This document shows, piece after piece, positions 47,591 to 61,375 of a DNA stretch of 64,000 nucleotides (position 1 is its first letter; each line of letters starts with the position of its first letter). Origin of the DNA: Cynocephalus volans (Eukaryota > Chordata > Mammalia > Dermoptera > Cynocephalidae); NCBI RefSeq assembly GCF_027409185.1, contig NC_084478.1:81699624-81763623 (forward strand). Reading direction: 5' to 3'. The position numbers were made by a program, and so were the translations under genes. The notes beneath the pieces were generated by a model. The model was not told the origin of the DNA. It saw only the letters and a program-made list of their open reading frames with translations, and ran no database searches.

Positions 47591-49947
47591 ATTTCTGGAT
47601 CAAGATGGCTAACTAGAGGGACCCAGCACTCGCTTCCACCCCAAAGAAAGACCAAATCAAGTAGACAACCACATGTTGAATAGAGTGTCTAGGGGAGAGC
47701 ACTGGAATTCTGCAAAGAAATGAAGAAGACTGCCTAAGGCACGCAGATTTGGAATAGCATCATAGAAAGAAAACTGAGGCTTCTGGCCAAGATTCCAGGA
47801 TTCACTCGGAGCCAGAAGGGACTGTCTACAGCTGCGGGGGCGGGGGCCGGGGGCTGAGGTGTAAGCAGGGATCTCCAGCAGTCTCCATTCTTACCACGGT
47901 TCCCTGCAATCCTAGCTACAAGAGAGGCCCACAGCCTTTGCAGGGCCCGAGCTCAGTATACGGGAGATGCCTGGAGTTCAACGGGACTGCATTATTTTAG
48001 AGACGGAATTCACGTTGAGTACCCCCCACCCCCGGGACCCAGGTTGCCACAGCACATTGCAGTTTTGAGATTGGAGCCAATACCACAGTACACGTTGCCC
48101 TGAGGCCCTATAGCCCCAGCATCTCCACATCCCTGGGGTCCTGCCGACATTCAACCACATCTACCCGGAGGACAGCAACTTTGCAGCACCAGCTAGACCC
48201 AGTGGTGCAGCTCTGATGCCAGCACCCAAAATCGTGCAGCGTCCTGCCACCCCCAAGAAAAAGGGAGCCTATGGTGCAGTGCTCCCCAGAGCCTGAGAGT
48301 CAAGATTACTATCAGTCTATGCACTGCCTCCAGCAACCCCACCACTTCAGTGGAGGAGCCGCCAAGCACTCTATATTTTTCATCTGGGAGCCCAAGAGCC
48401 CTCATCTTCCCTCTCCTCCCTGCAGCGCTACGAACTTCAGCAGCAAAGCTGGCAAGGTCCTGGGTGCCCCTTCCAGGGGCCTGAGCTCTGCCTGCCCCTC
48501 CCAGTGACCCGGCCCACTCCAGGCACAGAGCTGCTGAATGCCCGTTCACCCCTCCCTGTGCTTGAGGACCAGCTTGCCTGGGGCCCTATCCCACTGACCA
48601 GATGTGACGCTGCATAGCTGCACATGCCCTTACATGGCTCCAGCCCAGCAGCCCTTGCCCCCAGAAGAGCTGCAACACAGCCTCCACAAATAACTGTAGC
48701 CTAGGCTGCTGAGGCACTTGTGCACACCTCTCACATTGAATATAGCCGGATCACACAAAGAATATACTACTGTGTTCACCCAGAACCGGAGCCAAAGCAC
48801 CCTACCCAACTAGCACTATAGAAAACATCTAAAGGAAACGACGACTCCATACAATTAAAAAAAGCAACTCTTCCACCTGATGCACTCATCAATGTAAGGC
48901 TACAGGAAACATGAAAAAACAAGGTAACATTACACACCAAAGGGAACACAATAATTCACCAGTAACAGATCCCAAAGAAAGGGAAACCTTTCAAATGCCT
49001 AAAATAAAATGCAAAATAATGATCTTAAGGAAACTCAGTGAGATATAAGAGACTACAGATAGACAATTCAATTAATTTGGGAAACAACTCATGATCTGAA
49101 TTATAAATTCAGCAAAGAGATAGGTATCATAAAAAATAACCAAACAGAAATCTTGGAACTAAAGAATTTTTTGAATGAAATAAAAAAATACAACCAAGAG
49201 CTTCAATGACAGACTAAGTCAAGCAAAAATAAAAGAAGAAGAAGAAGAATTTCTGAACTTTAAAACAAGTCTTTTGAAATAACTCAGCCAAACAAAGGCA
49301 AAACAAAACATCATTAAATACATAAAATAAAAAAGAATGAAGAAAGCCTACAGGATTTATAAAGAAAATTTAAATGAACAAATATTCAGATTATGGGCAT
49401 TCCAGAAGAAGAGCAGAGTAAAGCCACCAAAAACCTACTGAAATAATAGCTGAAAACTTTCACAGTCTTGAGAGAGAGAAACGAACATCCACATCCAGGC
49501 AGTTCAAAGATCACCAAATAGATTGAATTCAAAAGGTCCTCTCCAAGGCCCGTTTGAGCCCAAGTGTCAAAAGTCAAAGACAGAGAGAATTTCAAAAAGT
49601 CAGACTTGAGAAAAGCATCAAGTCATATAAAAGGGAATCCTCATCACACTAACAGCAGATTTCTCAGTGGAAACTGAGAAGGAGAGGCTGGAGAAAATAG
49701 GATAATATATTCAAAATGCTAGAAGAAGAAGAAGAAGAAGAAGAAAAAAAAAAAAAGCCAGCCAGGAATGCTATACTCAGCATGGCTATCCTTCAGAAAT
49801 GAAGGAGAAATAAAATCTTTCCCAGACAAGCAAAAACTGAGGGAATTCATCACCACTAGACTGGTCCTACCAGAAATCCTACATCCGGAAGCTAAAGGAT
49901 GATATGTAGCATCAAAAAAACACATAAAAGAATAAAACTCATAGGTA

Positions 49948-50090
49948 TTTTTTTTTTTTTTTGTCTTTTTCGTGACCGGCACTCAGCCAGTGAGTGCACC
50001 GGCCATTCCTATATAGGATCTGAACCCACGGCGGGAGCGTCACCGTGCTCCCAGCGCCGCACTCTCCCGAGCGCACCACAGGCTCGGCCC
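49948..50090 (-). mobile_element. tRNA-derived SINE, full length
   Basis: Minus-strand copy with a poly-T start, 'tatataggatctgaacccac' and an end at 'ggctcggccc'. A perfect 15-bp duplication flanks it (49933–49947 and 50091–50105). Confidence 0.92.
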
Positions 50091-50739
50091 TAAAACTCAT
50101 AGGTAGAGCAGATACACAAGAGAGAAAGAGAAAGAAGTCATACCTTATCACTACAGAAAACTACCACACCTCGAACATAAACAATAAAAGAGGAAGAAAG
50201 AAAAAAATAACATACAAAATAAGCAGAAAACAGTTAACAAAATGACAGCCGTCAGTCCATGCTTTCAATAAGAACCTTGAGTGTAAGTGGATTAAACTCT
50301 TCAATTAAAAGCTATACACTGGCTGAATGGATAAAAAATAAATAAATAAACCAGCTACATGCTGCCTACAAGAAACTCATTCTGAATCAATGTGCAATAT
50401 ATGCATGTATTGAAACAACACACTCTACCCCACAAATATGTAAAAGTAAATGTTGAAATAAATAAATGAGTGAGTACTGATTTCTTTTTGAAGAAAAGAA
50501 GAAGAAAGAAACTCACTTCACCTGGAAAGACAATCAAAGACTAAAAGTGAAAGGATGGAAAAAAATATTCCACACAATTGGAAATGAAAAATGATAGGAG
50601 CAGCTATACTTATTTCAGATAAAATAGACTTTAAATCAAAAAAGACAAAGAGAGGCAAATAAAGTCTTTATATAATGATAAAGGGATCAATTCAGCAAGT
50701 GAATATAACGATTGTTAATATATTGCAAATGAGCACACT

Positions 50740-50945
50740 TAAGAGCTCTTGCTGTGCTCACCATGTGATAGCCTGCATTGCCACAGGACTCCATACAGAG
50801 TCACCATCAAGAAGAAGGCCCTCACCAGATGTGTTCACTGGACCTTGGACTTCGTAGACTCCAAAACTGTACGAAATAAATTTCATTTTCATATATAGTA
50901 GCCAGATTCAGGTATTCTGTTATAAGCAACAGAAAACAAGCTAAT
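50740..50945 (+). mobile_element. MaLR-like LTR fragment
   Basis: The 3' end of an LTR in the plus direction: 'ctccaaaactgtacgaaata', then 'tctgttataagcaacagaaa' and 'caagctaata', the mirror of the copy A and B starts. It is flanked by ~70-bp near-repeats of the host L1. Confidence 0.5.
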
Positions 50946-53431
50946 ACAAAAGACAAAGAAAGTCTTTATATAAATGATAAAGGATAAATTCAGCAAGTGG
51001 ATATAACAATTGTAAATATATATGCATCCGACACGGGAGCACCCAGATACATAAGGCAAAGATTATTAGAGCTAAACAGAGAGATAGACCCCAATATAAT
51101 AATCGTTGGGAACTTCAACACCCCAGTCTCAGCATTGGACAGACCACATAGACAGAAAAGCAGCAAAGAAACATTGGAGTTAAATTGCACTGTAGGCCAA
51201 ACGGACCCAACACGTTTACAGAACATTTCACCCACTGACTGCAGAATACATATTCTTCTCATCAGCACATGAAACATTCTCCAGAATAGACCACATGTTA
51301 GGCCACACAACAAATCTCAACAAATTTTAAAAAGTGAAAATCATATCAAGTATCTTTTCAGACCACAACAAAATAAAACTAGAAATGAATAAGAAGAGGA
51401 ACGTTGGAAACTGTACAAATGCATGGACGTTAAACAATATGCTCCTGAGTATACAATGTATCAACAAAGAAATTAAGAAGGAAATTTTAAAAAATGTTTA
51501 GACCAAATGAATATAGAAATGCAAAAATACCAAAACCTATGGGATACAGCAAGAGGAGTACTAAGAGAGAAGTTTATATTGATAATGCCTACATTGAAAG
51601 AAAGATTTCAAATAAACAACTTAATGTTGCACCTCAAGGAACTAGAAAAGCAAGAACAAACCAAACACAAAATTACAAGAAGGAAAGAAATAATAAAGAT
51701 TAGAGCAGAACTAAAAAATAAAAATAAAAAAAAAACAATTAAAAAAAACCCAACCAACCAAACAAACAAAAAAACTAGAGAGTAAAAAAATAAAAAGGCG
51801 AACCAAAAGATCACTAGAACAAAAAGGTGGGTTTTTTTTGAAAAGATAAACAAAATTGCAAATCATTAGCTAGACTAAGAAAAAAGGAGAGAGAACTCAA
51901 AAAGGTAAATCAGAAATGGAAAAGAATACGTTACAACTGATACCAGAAGTAATACAAGTAGAAACGATCATTTAGGCTAGTACGAACAACAACTCTATGC
52001 CAACAAATTGGAAAACGTAGAGGAAATGGTTAAACCCCTGGACACATATAACCTATGAAGATTGAAACAAGAAGAAATATAAAACCTGAACTCACCAATA
52101 ATGACTAATGAGATTAAATCAATAATAAAATATCTCCCCCCAAAAAGAGAAACCAAGGAATGGCTTCACTGCTGAGCTGTACCAAACTTTTAAGAAGAGC
52201 TAATGCCAATTCTTCTCAAACTATTCCCAAAAATCAAAAAGGAGGGAATTCTTCCTGACTTGTTCTATGAGGCCAGTGTCACTCTGATACCAAAATCAGA
52301 CAAGGACATAAGAGAAAAAGAAAACTATGAGCCAGTATCCCTGATAAATATGGACACAGAAATCTTCAACAAAATACTGGCAAACTGAATCCAACAGCAC
52401 TTCAAAAAGATTATACACCACCATCAAGTGAGATTTATCACAGGGTTGCAAGGATGAGTCAACATAAGCAAGTCATTAAATGTGATATATCACATCAATA
52501 GAATGGAGAACAAAAATCATATGATCATCTCAATAAATGCAGAAAAAGCGTTTGATAAAATCTGACATCGATTTACAATAAAAAAAGAAACTCTGAACAA
52601 ATTAGGTATAGAAAAAACTTATCTCAACACAATAAAGGCCATATTTCACAAAACCACAGCTAACATCATACCAAACAGGAAAAAGTTGAATATGTTTCCT
52701 CTAAGCACAGGAACAAAGCAAGGGAGGAAACCTTTAACATTCTTACTCAACATAGTACTAGAATTTCTAGCCAGAACAATCAGGCAAGAGAAAGAAATAA
52801 AGGGCATTCAAATTGGAAAAGATGAGGTCAAATTTTTCCTGTTTACAGATGACACGATCCTGTACATAGCAAAACCTAAAGACATTACCTAAAAACTCTT
52901 AGAACTGATCAAAGAATTTGGTTATGTTGCAGGATACAAAGCCAACATACAAAAATAGGTTGCATTTTTATACACCAACAACAAACTAGCTGAAAAAGAT
53001 ATCAAGAAAGCAATTCATTTACAATAGCTACCAAAAAAAAAAAAAAAAAAAACCCTCAGGCATAAGTTTAACCAAGGAGGTGAAAGATCTCTGCAATGAA
53101 AGCTACAAAACGCTGATGAAAGAAATTAAGGAGGACACAAAAAGTAAAAAATGACCCTATGTTCACAAATTGGAAGAATTAATATTGTCACAGTGACCAT
53201 ACTACCCCAAGCAATCTACATATTCAATGTGATCTCTATCAAAACATCAGTGACATTCTTCACAGAAACAGAAAAAAAAAAATCCTAAAACCTCAAAAGA
53301 CTCTGGACAGCCAGAGCAATCCTAAACAAAAAGAACAAAGCTGGAGGCATCACACCATCTGACTTGATAATACACTGCAAAGCTATAGTAACCAAAATAG
53401 CATGGCACTGGTGTAAAAACAGACACATGGA

Positions 53432-56400
53432 GGAGAGTGATGTCATCGAGATGGCTGAAGAAACCATTGATTCCCAGCATCGCTCCTCCCCACAAGTGAC
53501 CAATATACAACTATTACAAAGCAAAGAATGCCAACCTGGGCTTCTGGAGCTGGGGGAAGAGGAGGAGAGATCTATGGAGTTCTTGAAGGTTAGAAAGGCT
53601 GTGGCAAAAGGGTGTAGACACAGTGCCTATCATTCTGAGCCCTGGCCGCTTCTGAGCCACCCTGGCCGCTTCTGAGCCATCCTGGCAGAGGGCGGGGAGT
53701 GGCTGCTGCACACGGGTTGAAGCCAGAAAAGGCCACAGCAGCACCCTTCGCATAAACCTCCTTGGAGTCTGCAGGGGAGAGAAAGGCTTCGGAATGCATC
53801 ATATCAGCCCACAGTCCCTAAAGACCACTGGCAGGATTCTTCTGAGCCCATGTAGAAGCAGGCAACTGCAGCTGACTGGAGAAAGGAGCTTCCCAGAGGC
53901 TGCCCAGACCCAGAAGTGATTAACGATCTGCACAAAAAGCCTTCTTCAGAGAATCGGCAGCAAAACAGCAATTTAGCTGAAGCACAGATCTCAAGGTCTA
54001 GTCCCCACAAAAAATTTCCTCAACTCTGGAACTAATCACAGAACAGCACATTAGTTCCTGTGCAGAGTCTAAGTGGTGGTAGTGTCTATTAAGCAGCCAC
54101 AGAATGGGGAAAAAAGAGAAAAACACAAAACAAAGGCAAAGCTCTCATAATCACGTATAAAACCTAGAAGAGGTAGCAGTCTCCTCAAATGCCCAGGCAT
54201 CAACGTAAAGACGTGAAGATTGGGAAAGAACAGAGAACTATGTGGCCACCAAAGGAAAAAAACAAAGCACCAGCAGTGGATGCAGAGGAACAGCAGATTA
54301 TAAAATGTCTGACAGAAATTTAGAATAACCCTCTTAAGGATGCTCAGGGAGTCACAAAAATAGAAGATAGAAGGATAAAGATAGAAAATTAGGGGATGGC
54401 CAGTTAGCTCGGCTGGTTAGAGCACAGCCTTACAACACCAAGGTCACAGGTTCAGATCCCCAAACTGACCAGCTGCCCAAAAAAAAGAAAATTAAATGAT
54501 ATCTGGAAAGAAACTCAGGAGCAGAATGAGAAACTTCACCAAGGAATAGAATCAATTAAAACAAAAAACAAACAGGAGCTCTAGAAATTAAAATACATTA
54601 TCTGAATTGAAAAACTTGACAGAAAGCTCCAACCGCAGACTTCATCAAACAGAGGAAAGAATCGGAAAGTTCGGAGATAAAACACACAAAATTATCCAAT
54701 CAGAGGGGCAAAAAGAAAAAATAAGGAGAAAAAAATGAAACAGAAATACAGCAAATATGGGACTCCCTCAAGAGAAATAACTTCTGCATAATTAGCATAC
54801 CCAAGGAAAAAGAAAAAGGAAGATACCTAGAAAGCATACTCAAGGAAACAAAGACTGAAAATTTCCCAAGTATGGAGAAAGCTGACAGCACCCAGATACA
54901 GGAAGCTCAGAGGTCACCAATCAAATTCAATCCAAAGAGGAGCATCCCAAGACACACCATAATGAAGTTATTAAAAACAAAAGACAAACAGAGAATACTG
55001 AAAGCAGCAAGAGAGAAGAAACACATAACATTCAGCAGAGCCCTGACACATCTCTCAGTGGATTTCTCAGTAGCAACCCTACAGGCCAGAAGAGAAAGGA
55101 ATGATATATTCAGAGTGCTGAAGGAAAAAGACATCAGCCAAGAATTCTGTATCCGGCAAAACTAACTTTCAAATATGAGGGAGAAATAAAGTCTTACCCA
55201 GACAAACGAAAGCTTAGGGAATTCACCAACACTAGAACAATCCCACAAGAAATGCTCTTGGATCTGAAAAAAAGTTACACTAAATAGTAGCAAGTAAACA
55301 TCTGAAGGTATATAACTCATTATAAAGTAAATACACAGACAACCTCAGAAGACTCCAATGTTGTAAGGGTGGTGAATAAGCCACTTATATCCTTAATATA
55401 ATGACAAAAGGATAAACCTAACAAGACATTAACATATACAGCAACCATATAAGAGATAGGCAATATTAAAAGATGTAGCTTGGAATAATAAAATGTCAAA
55501 AAGTGTGTATGGGGAGGGGGGGATGACTGCAAAGTGTAAAGTTGGCTTTGATTTTTCCTTTTTACTTAGATATCAAAGTTAAGTTGCTCTTAGTCTGAAA
55601 TAATTAGTTATAACTATAACATGTGTTTTGTAAGCTTCATGGTAACCATAACACAAAAACTTGAGGCACTAAAAATAAATAATGAGAAATCATAATGTAA
55701 AACTAGAGAAAACCACTCAACCACAAAGGGAATCAGTAAGACCAGAAAAAAGGAAAAAAGGAGCTACAAAACAACCAGAAAAAAAAAAAAAAAGCAAAAT
55801 GAATAATCCTGAATGTGAATGGATTTAAAGCCCCAATTAAAAGACACGGAGTGGCTGAATGGATTATAAAACAAGAATCAACAATATGTTGCCCACAAGG
55901 AACTCCTTAACCTATAAAGACACAGACCAGCTGAAAGGGAAGGGAAGGAAAAAGACATGCCATGCAAATGCAAATGGAATCCAAAAAGAGCAGGAGTAGC
56001 TACACTTGTATCAGATAAAACAGACTTCAAGCCAAGCAAAGTTAAAAGAAAAAAAAAAAAGGAAGGTCATTATAAAATGATGGAGGGACCAATTCAACAA
56101 GAAGATATAACAATTCTAAACATATGCACACCCAACCCCAGAGCACCTGGTTATATAAAGCAATTACTATTGGACCTAATGGGAGAATAGACTTCAACAC
56201 AATAATAGCTGGAAACTTTAATGCCCTACTTTCAGCAAAGGACAGATCATCCAGACAGAAAATTAACCAGGAAACATCAGAATTAATCTCTACCACAGGC
56301 TGACTTGACCTAATGGACTTTTATAGAACATTTCATCCAACAGCTGCAGCATACACATTCTTCTCAGCAGTACATGGAATAGACCATATGTTAGGACACA

Positions 56401-59400
56401 AAACAAGTCTCAACAAATTTTTAAAAATCAAAATCATATCAACTACCTTGCCTGAACACAATGGAATAAAGCTAGAAATCAGCAACAAAAGGGACACTAC
56501 AAATCGTACAAATACATGGAAATTAAGCAATATGCTCCTAAACAACGAATGAGTCAAAGAAGAAATGAAGAAGGAAATTTAAAAATTCCTGGAGACAAGT
56601 GAAAATGAAAACACAACATACCAGAACCTAAGGGATACAGTGAAAACAGTTCTAAGAGGGAAGTTTATAGCGACAAATGCCTACGTCAAAAATGAAGAAA
56701 GACTTCAAATAGACAACTTAACATTACACCTCAAGGAGCTGGAAAAACAACAACAAACCAAACCAAATATCAGTAGAAGAGAAATAACAAAGATAAGAGC
56801 AGAAATAAATGAATTAGAGATTTAAAAAACCGTTCAGAAGATTGATGAAACAAAGAGTTGGTTTTTCAAAAAGATAAACATAATTGGTAAACCTTTAGCT
56901 AGACCAACATAGAAAAAAAGAGAGGATACTCAAACAAATAAAACCAGAAATGAAGAAGGAGACATTACAGCTGATACCACAGAAATGCAAAGGATCGCAA
57001 GAGACTTCTACAAACAACTATATGAAAACAAACAGGAAAACCTAGAAGAAATAGGTAAATTCCTGGACACATACAACTTACCAAACTTGAATCATAAAGA
57101 ACTAGAAAACCTAAGCAGATCAATAACGAGTAATGAGACTGAAGCAGTAATAAAAGGATTTCCAACAAAGAAAATTCCAGGACAAGATGGCTTCACTGCC
57201 AAATTCCACCAGACACTTAAAGAAGAAATAAATATATAATAAAGAAGAACTAATGCCAATTTTTCTCAAACTCTTCCAAAAATGTTGAAGAAGAGGTAAT
57301 ACTTCCAAACTCATTCCATGAGACCAGTATTATCCTTATACCAAAACCGGAGCAGGACACAACAAGAACAAAAACACTATGGACTATATTCCTAATGAAC
57401 ACAGATGCAAAGATCCTCAACAAAATGCTAGCAAATAGAATCCAGCAACACATTAAAAAGACCATACACCATGGTCAAGTGGGATTCATCCCACGGATGC
57501 AAGGGTGGTACAACACACTCAAATCTGTAAAGGTGATACATCACATCAACAGAATGAAACGGGTAAAAAGATATGGCCATTTAAATAGATGCAGAGAAAG
57601 CATTTGTTAAAATCCAACACCCCTTCATGATGGAAAAAACAAAAACAAAAACACTCAACAAACTCGCTATGGAAGGAATGTACCTCAACACAGTAATGGC
57701 CATCTATGACAAACCCACTGCTAACATCATACCGAATGGGCAAAAATTGGAGGCTTTTCCTCTAATAACATGTGGAGCAAGACAAGGAAGCCCACTTTCC
57801 CCACTCTTATTCAACACAGTACTGGAAGGTTTAGCCAGTGCAGTAAGGCAAGAGAAAGCAATAAGGGGCATTCAGATCGGAAAGGAGGAAGTCAAACTAT
57901 CCCTGTTTACAGACGACATGATCCTATACACAGAAAACCCTAAAGATGCCACCAAAAAATTACTAGAACTAACAAATGAAATCAGTATTTTGACAGGATA
58001 CAAAACCAGCACAGAAAAATCATCAGCGTTACTATACACCAATAACGCCACGGCCAAAGGAGAAATCAAGAAAGGAATCCCATTCACAATAGCTACCCCA
58101 AAAATGAAACACCTAGGAGTAGATTAAACTAAGGTGGTGAAAGACGTATACAATGAAAACTATAAAACTTTGGTGAAAAAAAAAATTGAAGAGGACACAA
58201 ATAAGTGGAAAGAAATCCTCTGTTCATAGGTCGGAGAAATTAACGTCATCAAAATGTCCATATTACATTCAACGCAATCCTGATCAAAATACAAACGACA
58301 TTCTTCTTCACAGAAATAGAAAAAAGATTTTAAAATCTGCACAGAACCGCAGAAGACCCTGAACAAAAAGAACAAAGTTGGCGGCATCACACTCCCTGAC
58401 TTCAAAATATTCTATAAAGCTATAGTAACCATAACAACATGGTGCTGGGATCAAAACAGACAAATTGACCAATGGAGTAGAACACAGAGTCCCCAAATCA
58501 ACCCACATATTTACAGCCAACTTGATTTTCGACAAAGGTGCCAAAAATATACAATGAGGAAAGGCCAATCTTCAATAAATGGTGCGGGGAAAACTGGGTA
58601 TCCACATGCAGAAGATTGAAACTAGACCCCTATCTCTCACCATACATAAAAACGAACTCAAAATGGATCAAAGATCTAAATTTAAGACCAAAACCTATGA
58701 AACTACTAGAAGAAAGCATAGGGGAAATGCTACATGAAATGGGAGTGGGTAGTGCTTTTTTTGAGTGCACTACAAAGGCACAGACAACTAAACCAAAAAC
58801 ACACAAATGGGACTACACCTACACCAAACTAAAAAGCAAGGGACACTGTCAACAAAGTGTGGACACCACCTACAGAATGGGAGAAAGTGTTTGCAAACTA
58901 CACATCAGACAAGGGGCTAATGTCCGGAATATATAAGGAACTTACACAACTCAACAGCAAAAAACAAAAACACAATTTTAAAACGGACAAAGACCTGAAC
59001 AGACATTTCTCAAAAGGAGACATACAGATGGCCAACGTGCACATGAAAAAAAATGCTCAACATCACTAATCATCAGGGAAATGCAAATTAAAACCACAAC
59101 GAGATATCCTCTCACTCCAGCTAGAATGGCTATTATCAAGACAAAAAATAACAAATGCTGGCAAGGATGTGGAGAAAAAGGAACTCTCCTACATTGCTGG
59201 TGGGAGTATAAATTAATACAGCCCCTGTGGAAAACAGTATGGAGTTTCCTCAGAGAACTGAAAATACATCTCCTTCACAACTCAGCTATCCGGGTACTGG
59301 GTATATACCCAAAGAAAACGAAGTCTATATATCAAAAAGACACCTGCACTTCCATGTTCATCGCGGCACTATTCGCAATAGCCAAGAGATGGAATCAACT

Positions 59401-59840
59401 TAAATGTCCATCAATGGTGGTATATACACAAAATGGAATACTACTCCACCATAAAAAAAAAAAAAATGATACACTATCATTGGCAGCAACATGGGTGGAA
59501 CTGGAAACCATCATGTTAAATGAAGTAAGTCAGGCATAGAAAGACAAATACCACATAATGTCACTCATATGTGGAATCTAAATTTTAAAAAAGAAGTGGT
59601 TCTCATAGAAGTAGAGAGTAGACTAAAGATTACCAGAGGCCGGGGAGTGGGGAGGAGGAAAAATGGTGGATTAACAGGTACAAAGCTATGCTATCTACCC
59701 TAAGGGAATCATTGTGCAGTGTAGGCATGTACTGAAACGATATACTGTACCCCACAAATATGTACAAGTAAAGGTTAAAATATTTTGAATAAAAAACTAA
59801 TCAATTAATTAACCACTAAAAGAGAGAGAAAGAAAAAAAA
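53432..59840 (+). mobile_element. Full-length L1 nested in the older L1
   Basis: A 6409-bp insertion flanked by 11-bp duplications with one mismatch (agacacatgga 53421–53431, agacacacgga 59841–59851). Order: 5' UTR; ORF1, whose C-terminal domain is visible at 54872–55165 (motif LQARRERNDIFRVLKEK); ORF2 endonuclease at ~55900–56600; reverse transcriptase at ~57000–58130 with FTDDMIL at 57905–57925; and the ORF2 C-terminus to ~59540. A short 3' UTR and an A-rich tail follow. ORF1 and ORF2 are broken by stops and frameshifts, so the copy is dead. Confidence 0.85.
54394..54490 (+). mobile_element. tRNA-Ile-like SINE
   Basis: Starts 'ggatggccagttagctcggc', has 'ggttagagca' and 'ggttcagatcccc' at the box A and box B spacing, and ends in an A-rich tail. 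It inserted in the ORF1 region of the nested L1. Confidence 0.8.
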
Positions 59841-59851
59841 AGACACACGGA

Positions 59852-61375
59852 CCAATGGAACAAAACAGAGAACCCAGAAATAAATCCATGTATTTACAGC
59901 CAACTGATTTTCGACAAAGGCGCCAAGAACATACCTTGGAAAAATGACAACCTCTTCAGTAAATGTGCTGGGAAATCTGAAATGCATGAGCCAAAGAATG
60001 AAACTAAACCTTATCTTTCACCAAATACAAAAAAATCAACACAAAATGGATTAAAGACTTAAATGTCAAACCAGAAACTAAATAACTACTAAAAGGAAAC
60101 ACAGGGGAAGCTCTTCAAGACATTGATCTGGGCAAAGATTTTACGAATAAGATTTCAAAAGCGCAGGTAACAAAAGCAAAAATAGACAAATGAGACTATG
60201 CCAAACTAAAAAACTTCTGCACAGCAAAGAAAATCAATGGAGTGAAGAGGTAGCCTTCAGAATGAGAGAATATATTTGCAAACTATTCATATGACAACGG
60301 ATCAATATCCAAAATATGCAAAGAACTCAAACAACTCAACAGAGAAAAAAAGAGAGAGAGAGAGAGAACCAAAAAAATCAATTCAAGAAAAGGGCAAATG
60401 AGCTAAGTAGAAATTTCTCAAAAGAAGACACACAAATGGCCAAACAGATATAAGAAAAAATGCTCAACATCACTAATAATTTGGTAAGTGCAAATGAAAA
60501 CCATAATAGGATATCGTCTCACCCCAGTTAATATGGCTATTATCAAAAGCACACACAAAGAATAACAAATGCTGGTAAGAATGTGGAGAAAGGGGAACTC
60601 TTTGACACTTTTGTGGGAATGTAAATTAGAACAGCCATATGGAAAACAGTATGGAGGTTCCTCCAAAAATTAAAATTAAAACTACCACATCATCTAGCAA
60701 TCCCGCTACTGGGTGTTTATCCAAAGGAAAGGATATCAATATACCAAAGAGATATCTGCAGACCCATGTTTATTGCATCACTACTCACCATAGCCAAAAT
60801 ATGGAACCAATTTAAGTGTCCATCAACAGATGAACCGATAAAGAAAATGTGGAATATATACACCCAATGGAGTATTACTCAGCCATAAAAAAGAAAGAAA
60901 TCTTGTCATTTATGACAACATGAATGAGCCTAGAGGACATTATGCTAAGGAAATAAGTCAGGCACAGAAGGATAAGTACTGCATGTTCTCACTCATATGT
61001 AGGATCTAAAAAAGTTGAGCTCATAGAAGTAGAGAGTAAAATTGTGGTTACCAGAGGCTGGGAAAGGTAGGAGGGAAGGGAGGATTGGGAGAGGTTGGTT
61101 AATGGATACAGAATTACAGCTAGATAGGGAGGAATAAGTTCTAGTGTTTTATAACACTGTAGGGTGAATATAGAAAACAATACTTTGTATTTTCACATAG
61201 CTAGAAGAGAGGATTTTGAATGTCCCCAACACAAAGTAATGATATGTGTCTGAGGGGATGTGCACGTTAATTAGCCTGATCATTACACATTGTATATGTC
61301 TATCAAAATATAACTATGTACCCTATGAATAAGTGTCAATTAAAAATAAAATAAACATTTTCAATGATTGAGATG
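59852..61375 (+). mobile_element. Older L1, 3' portion
   Basis: Resumes the ORF2 C-terminal sequence cut at 53431 ('ccaatggaacaaaacagaga') and continues through a 3' UTR to an A-rich end near 61335–61390. No intact frame. Confidence 0.8.

Larger units (their letters stand above)
47595..53431 (+). mobile_element. Full-length older L1, 5' portion
   Basis: Begins with an L1 5' UTR ('ggatcaagatggctaactag') that is GC-rich to about 48720, then ORF1-like sequence (48950–49900) and ORF2 from about 50170. ORF2 keeps a recognisable reverse-transcriptase motif FTDD near 52842–52855. Frames are broken by many stops, so it is inactive. It is interrupted by a SINE (49948), an LTR-like piece (50740) and, at 53432, a younger full-length L1. 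Its 3' part resumes at 59852. Confidence 0.8.

Noticed and set aside
48193-48549. 118-codon minus-strand frame
   Set aside because: It lies in the GC-rich 5' UTR of the older L1.
57627-58127. 166-codon plus-strand frame as a host gene
   Set aside because: It is the reverse-transcriptase part of a dead L1 ORF2 (FTDD motif), not a cellular gene.
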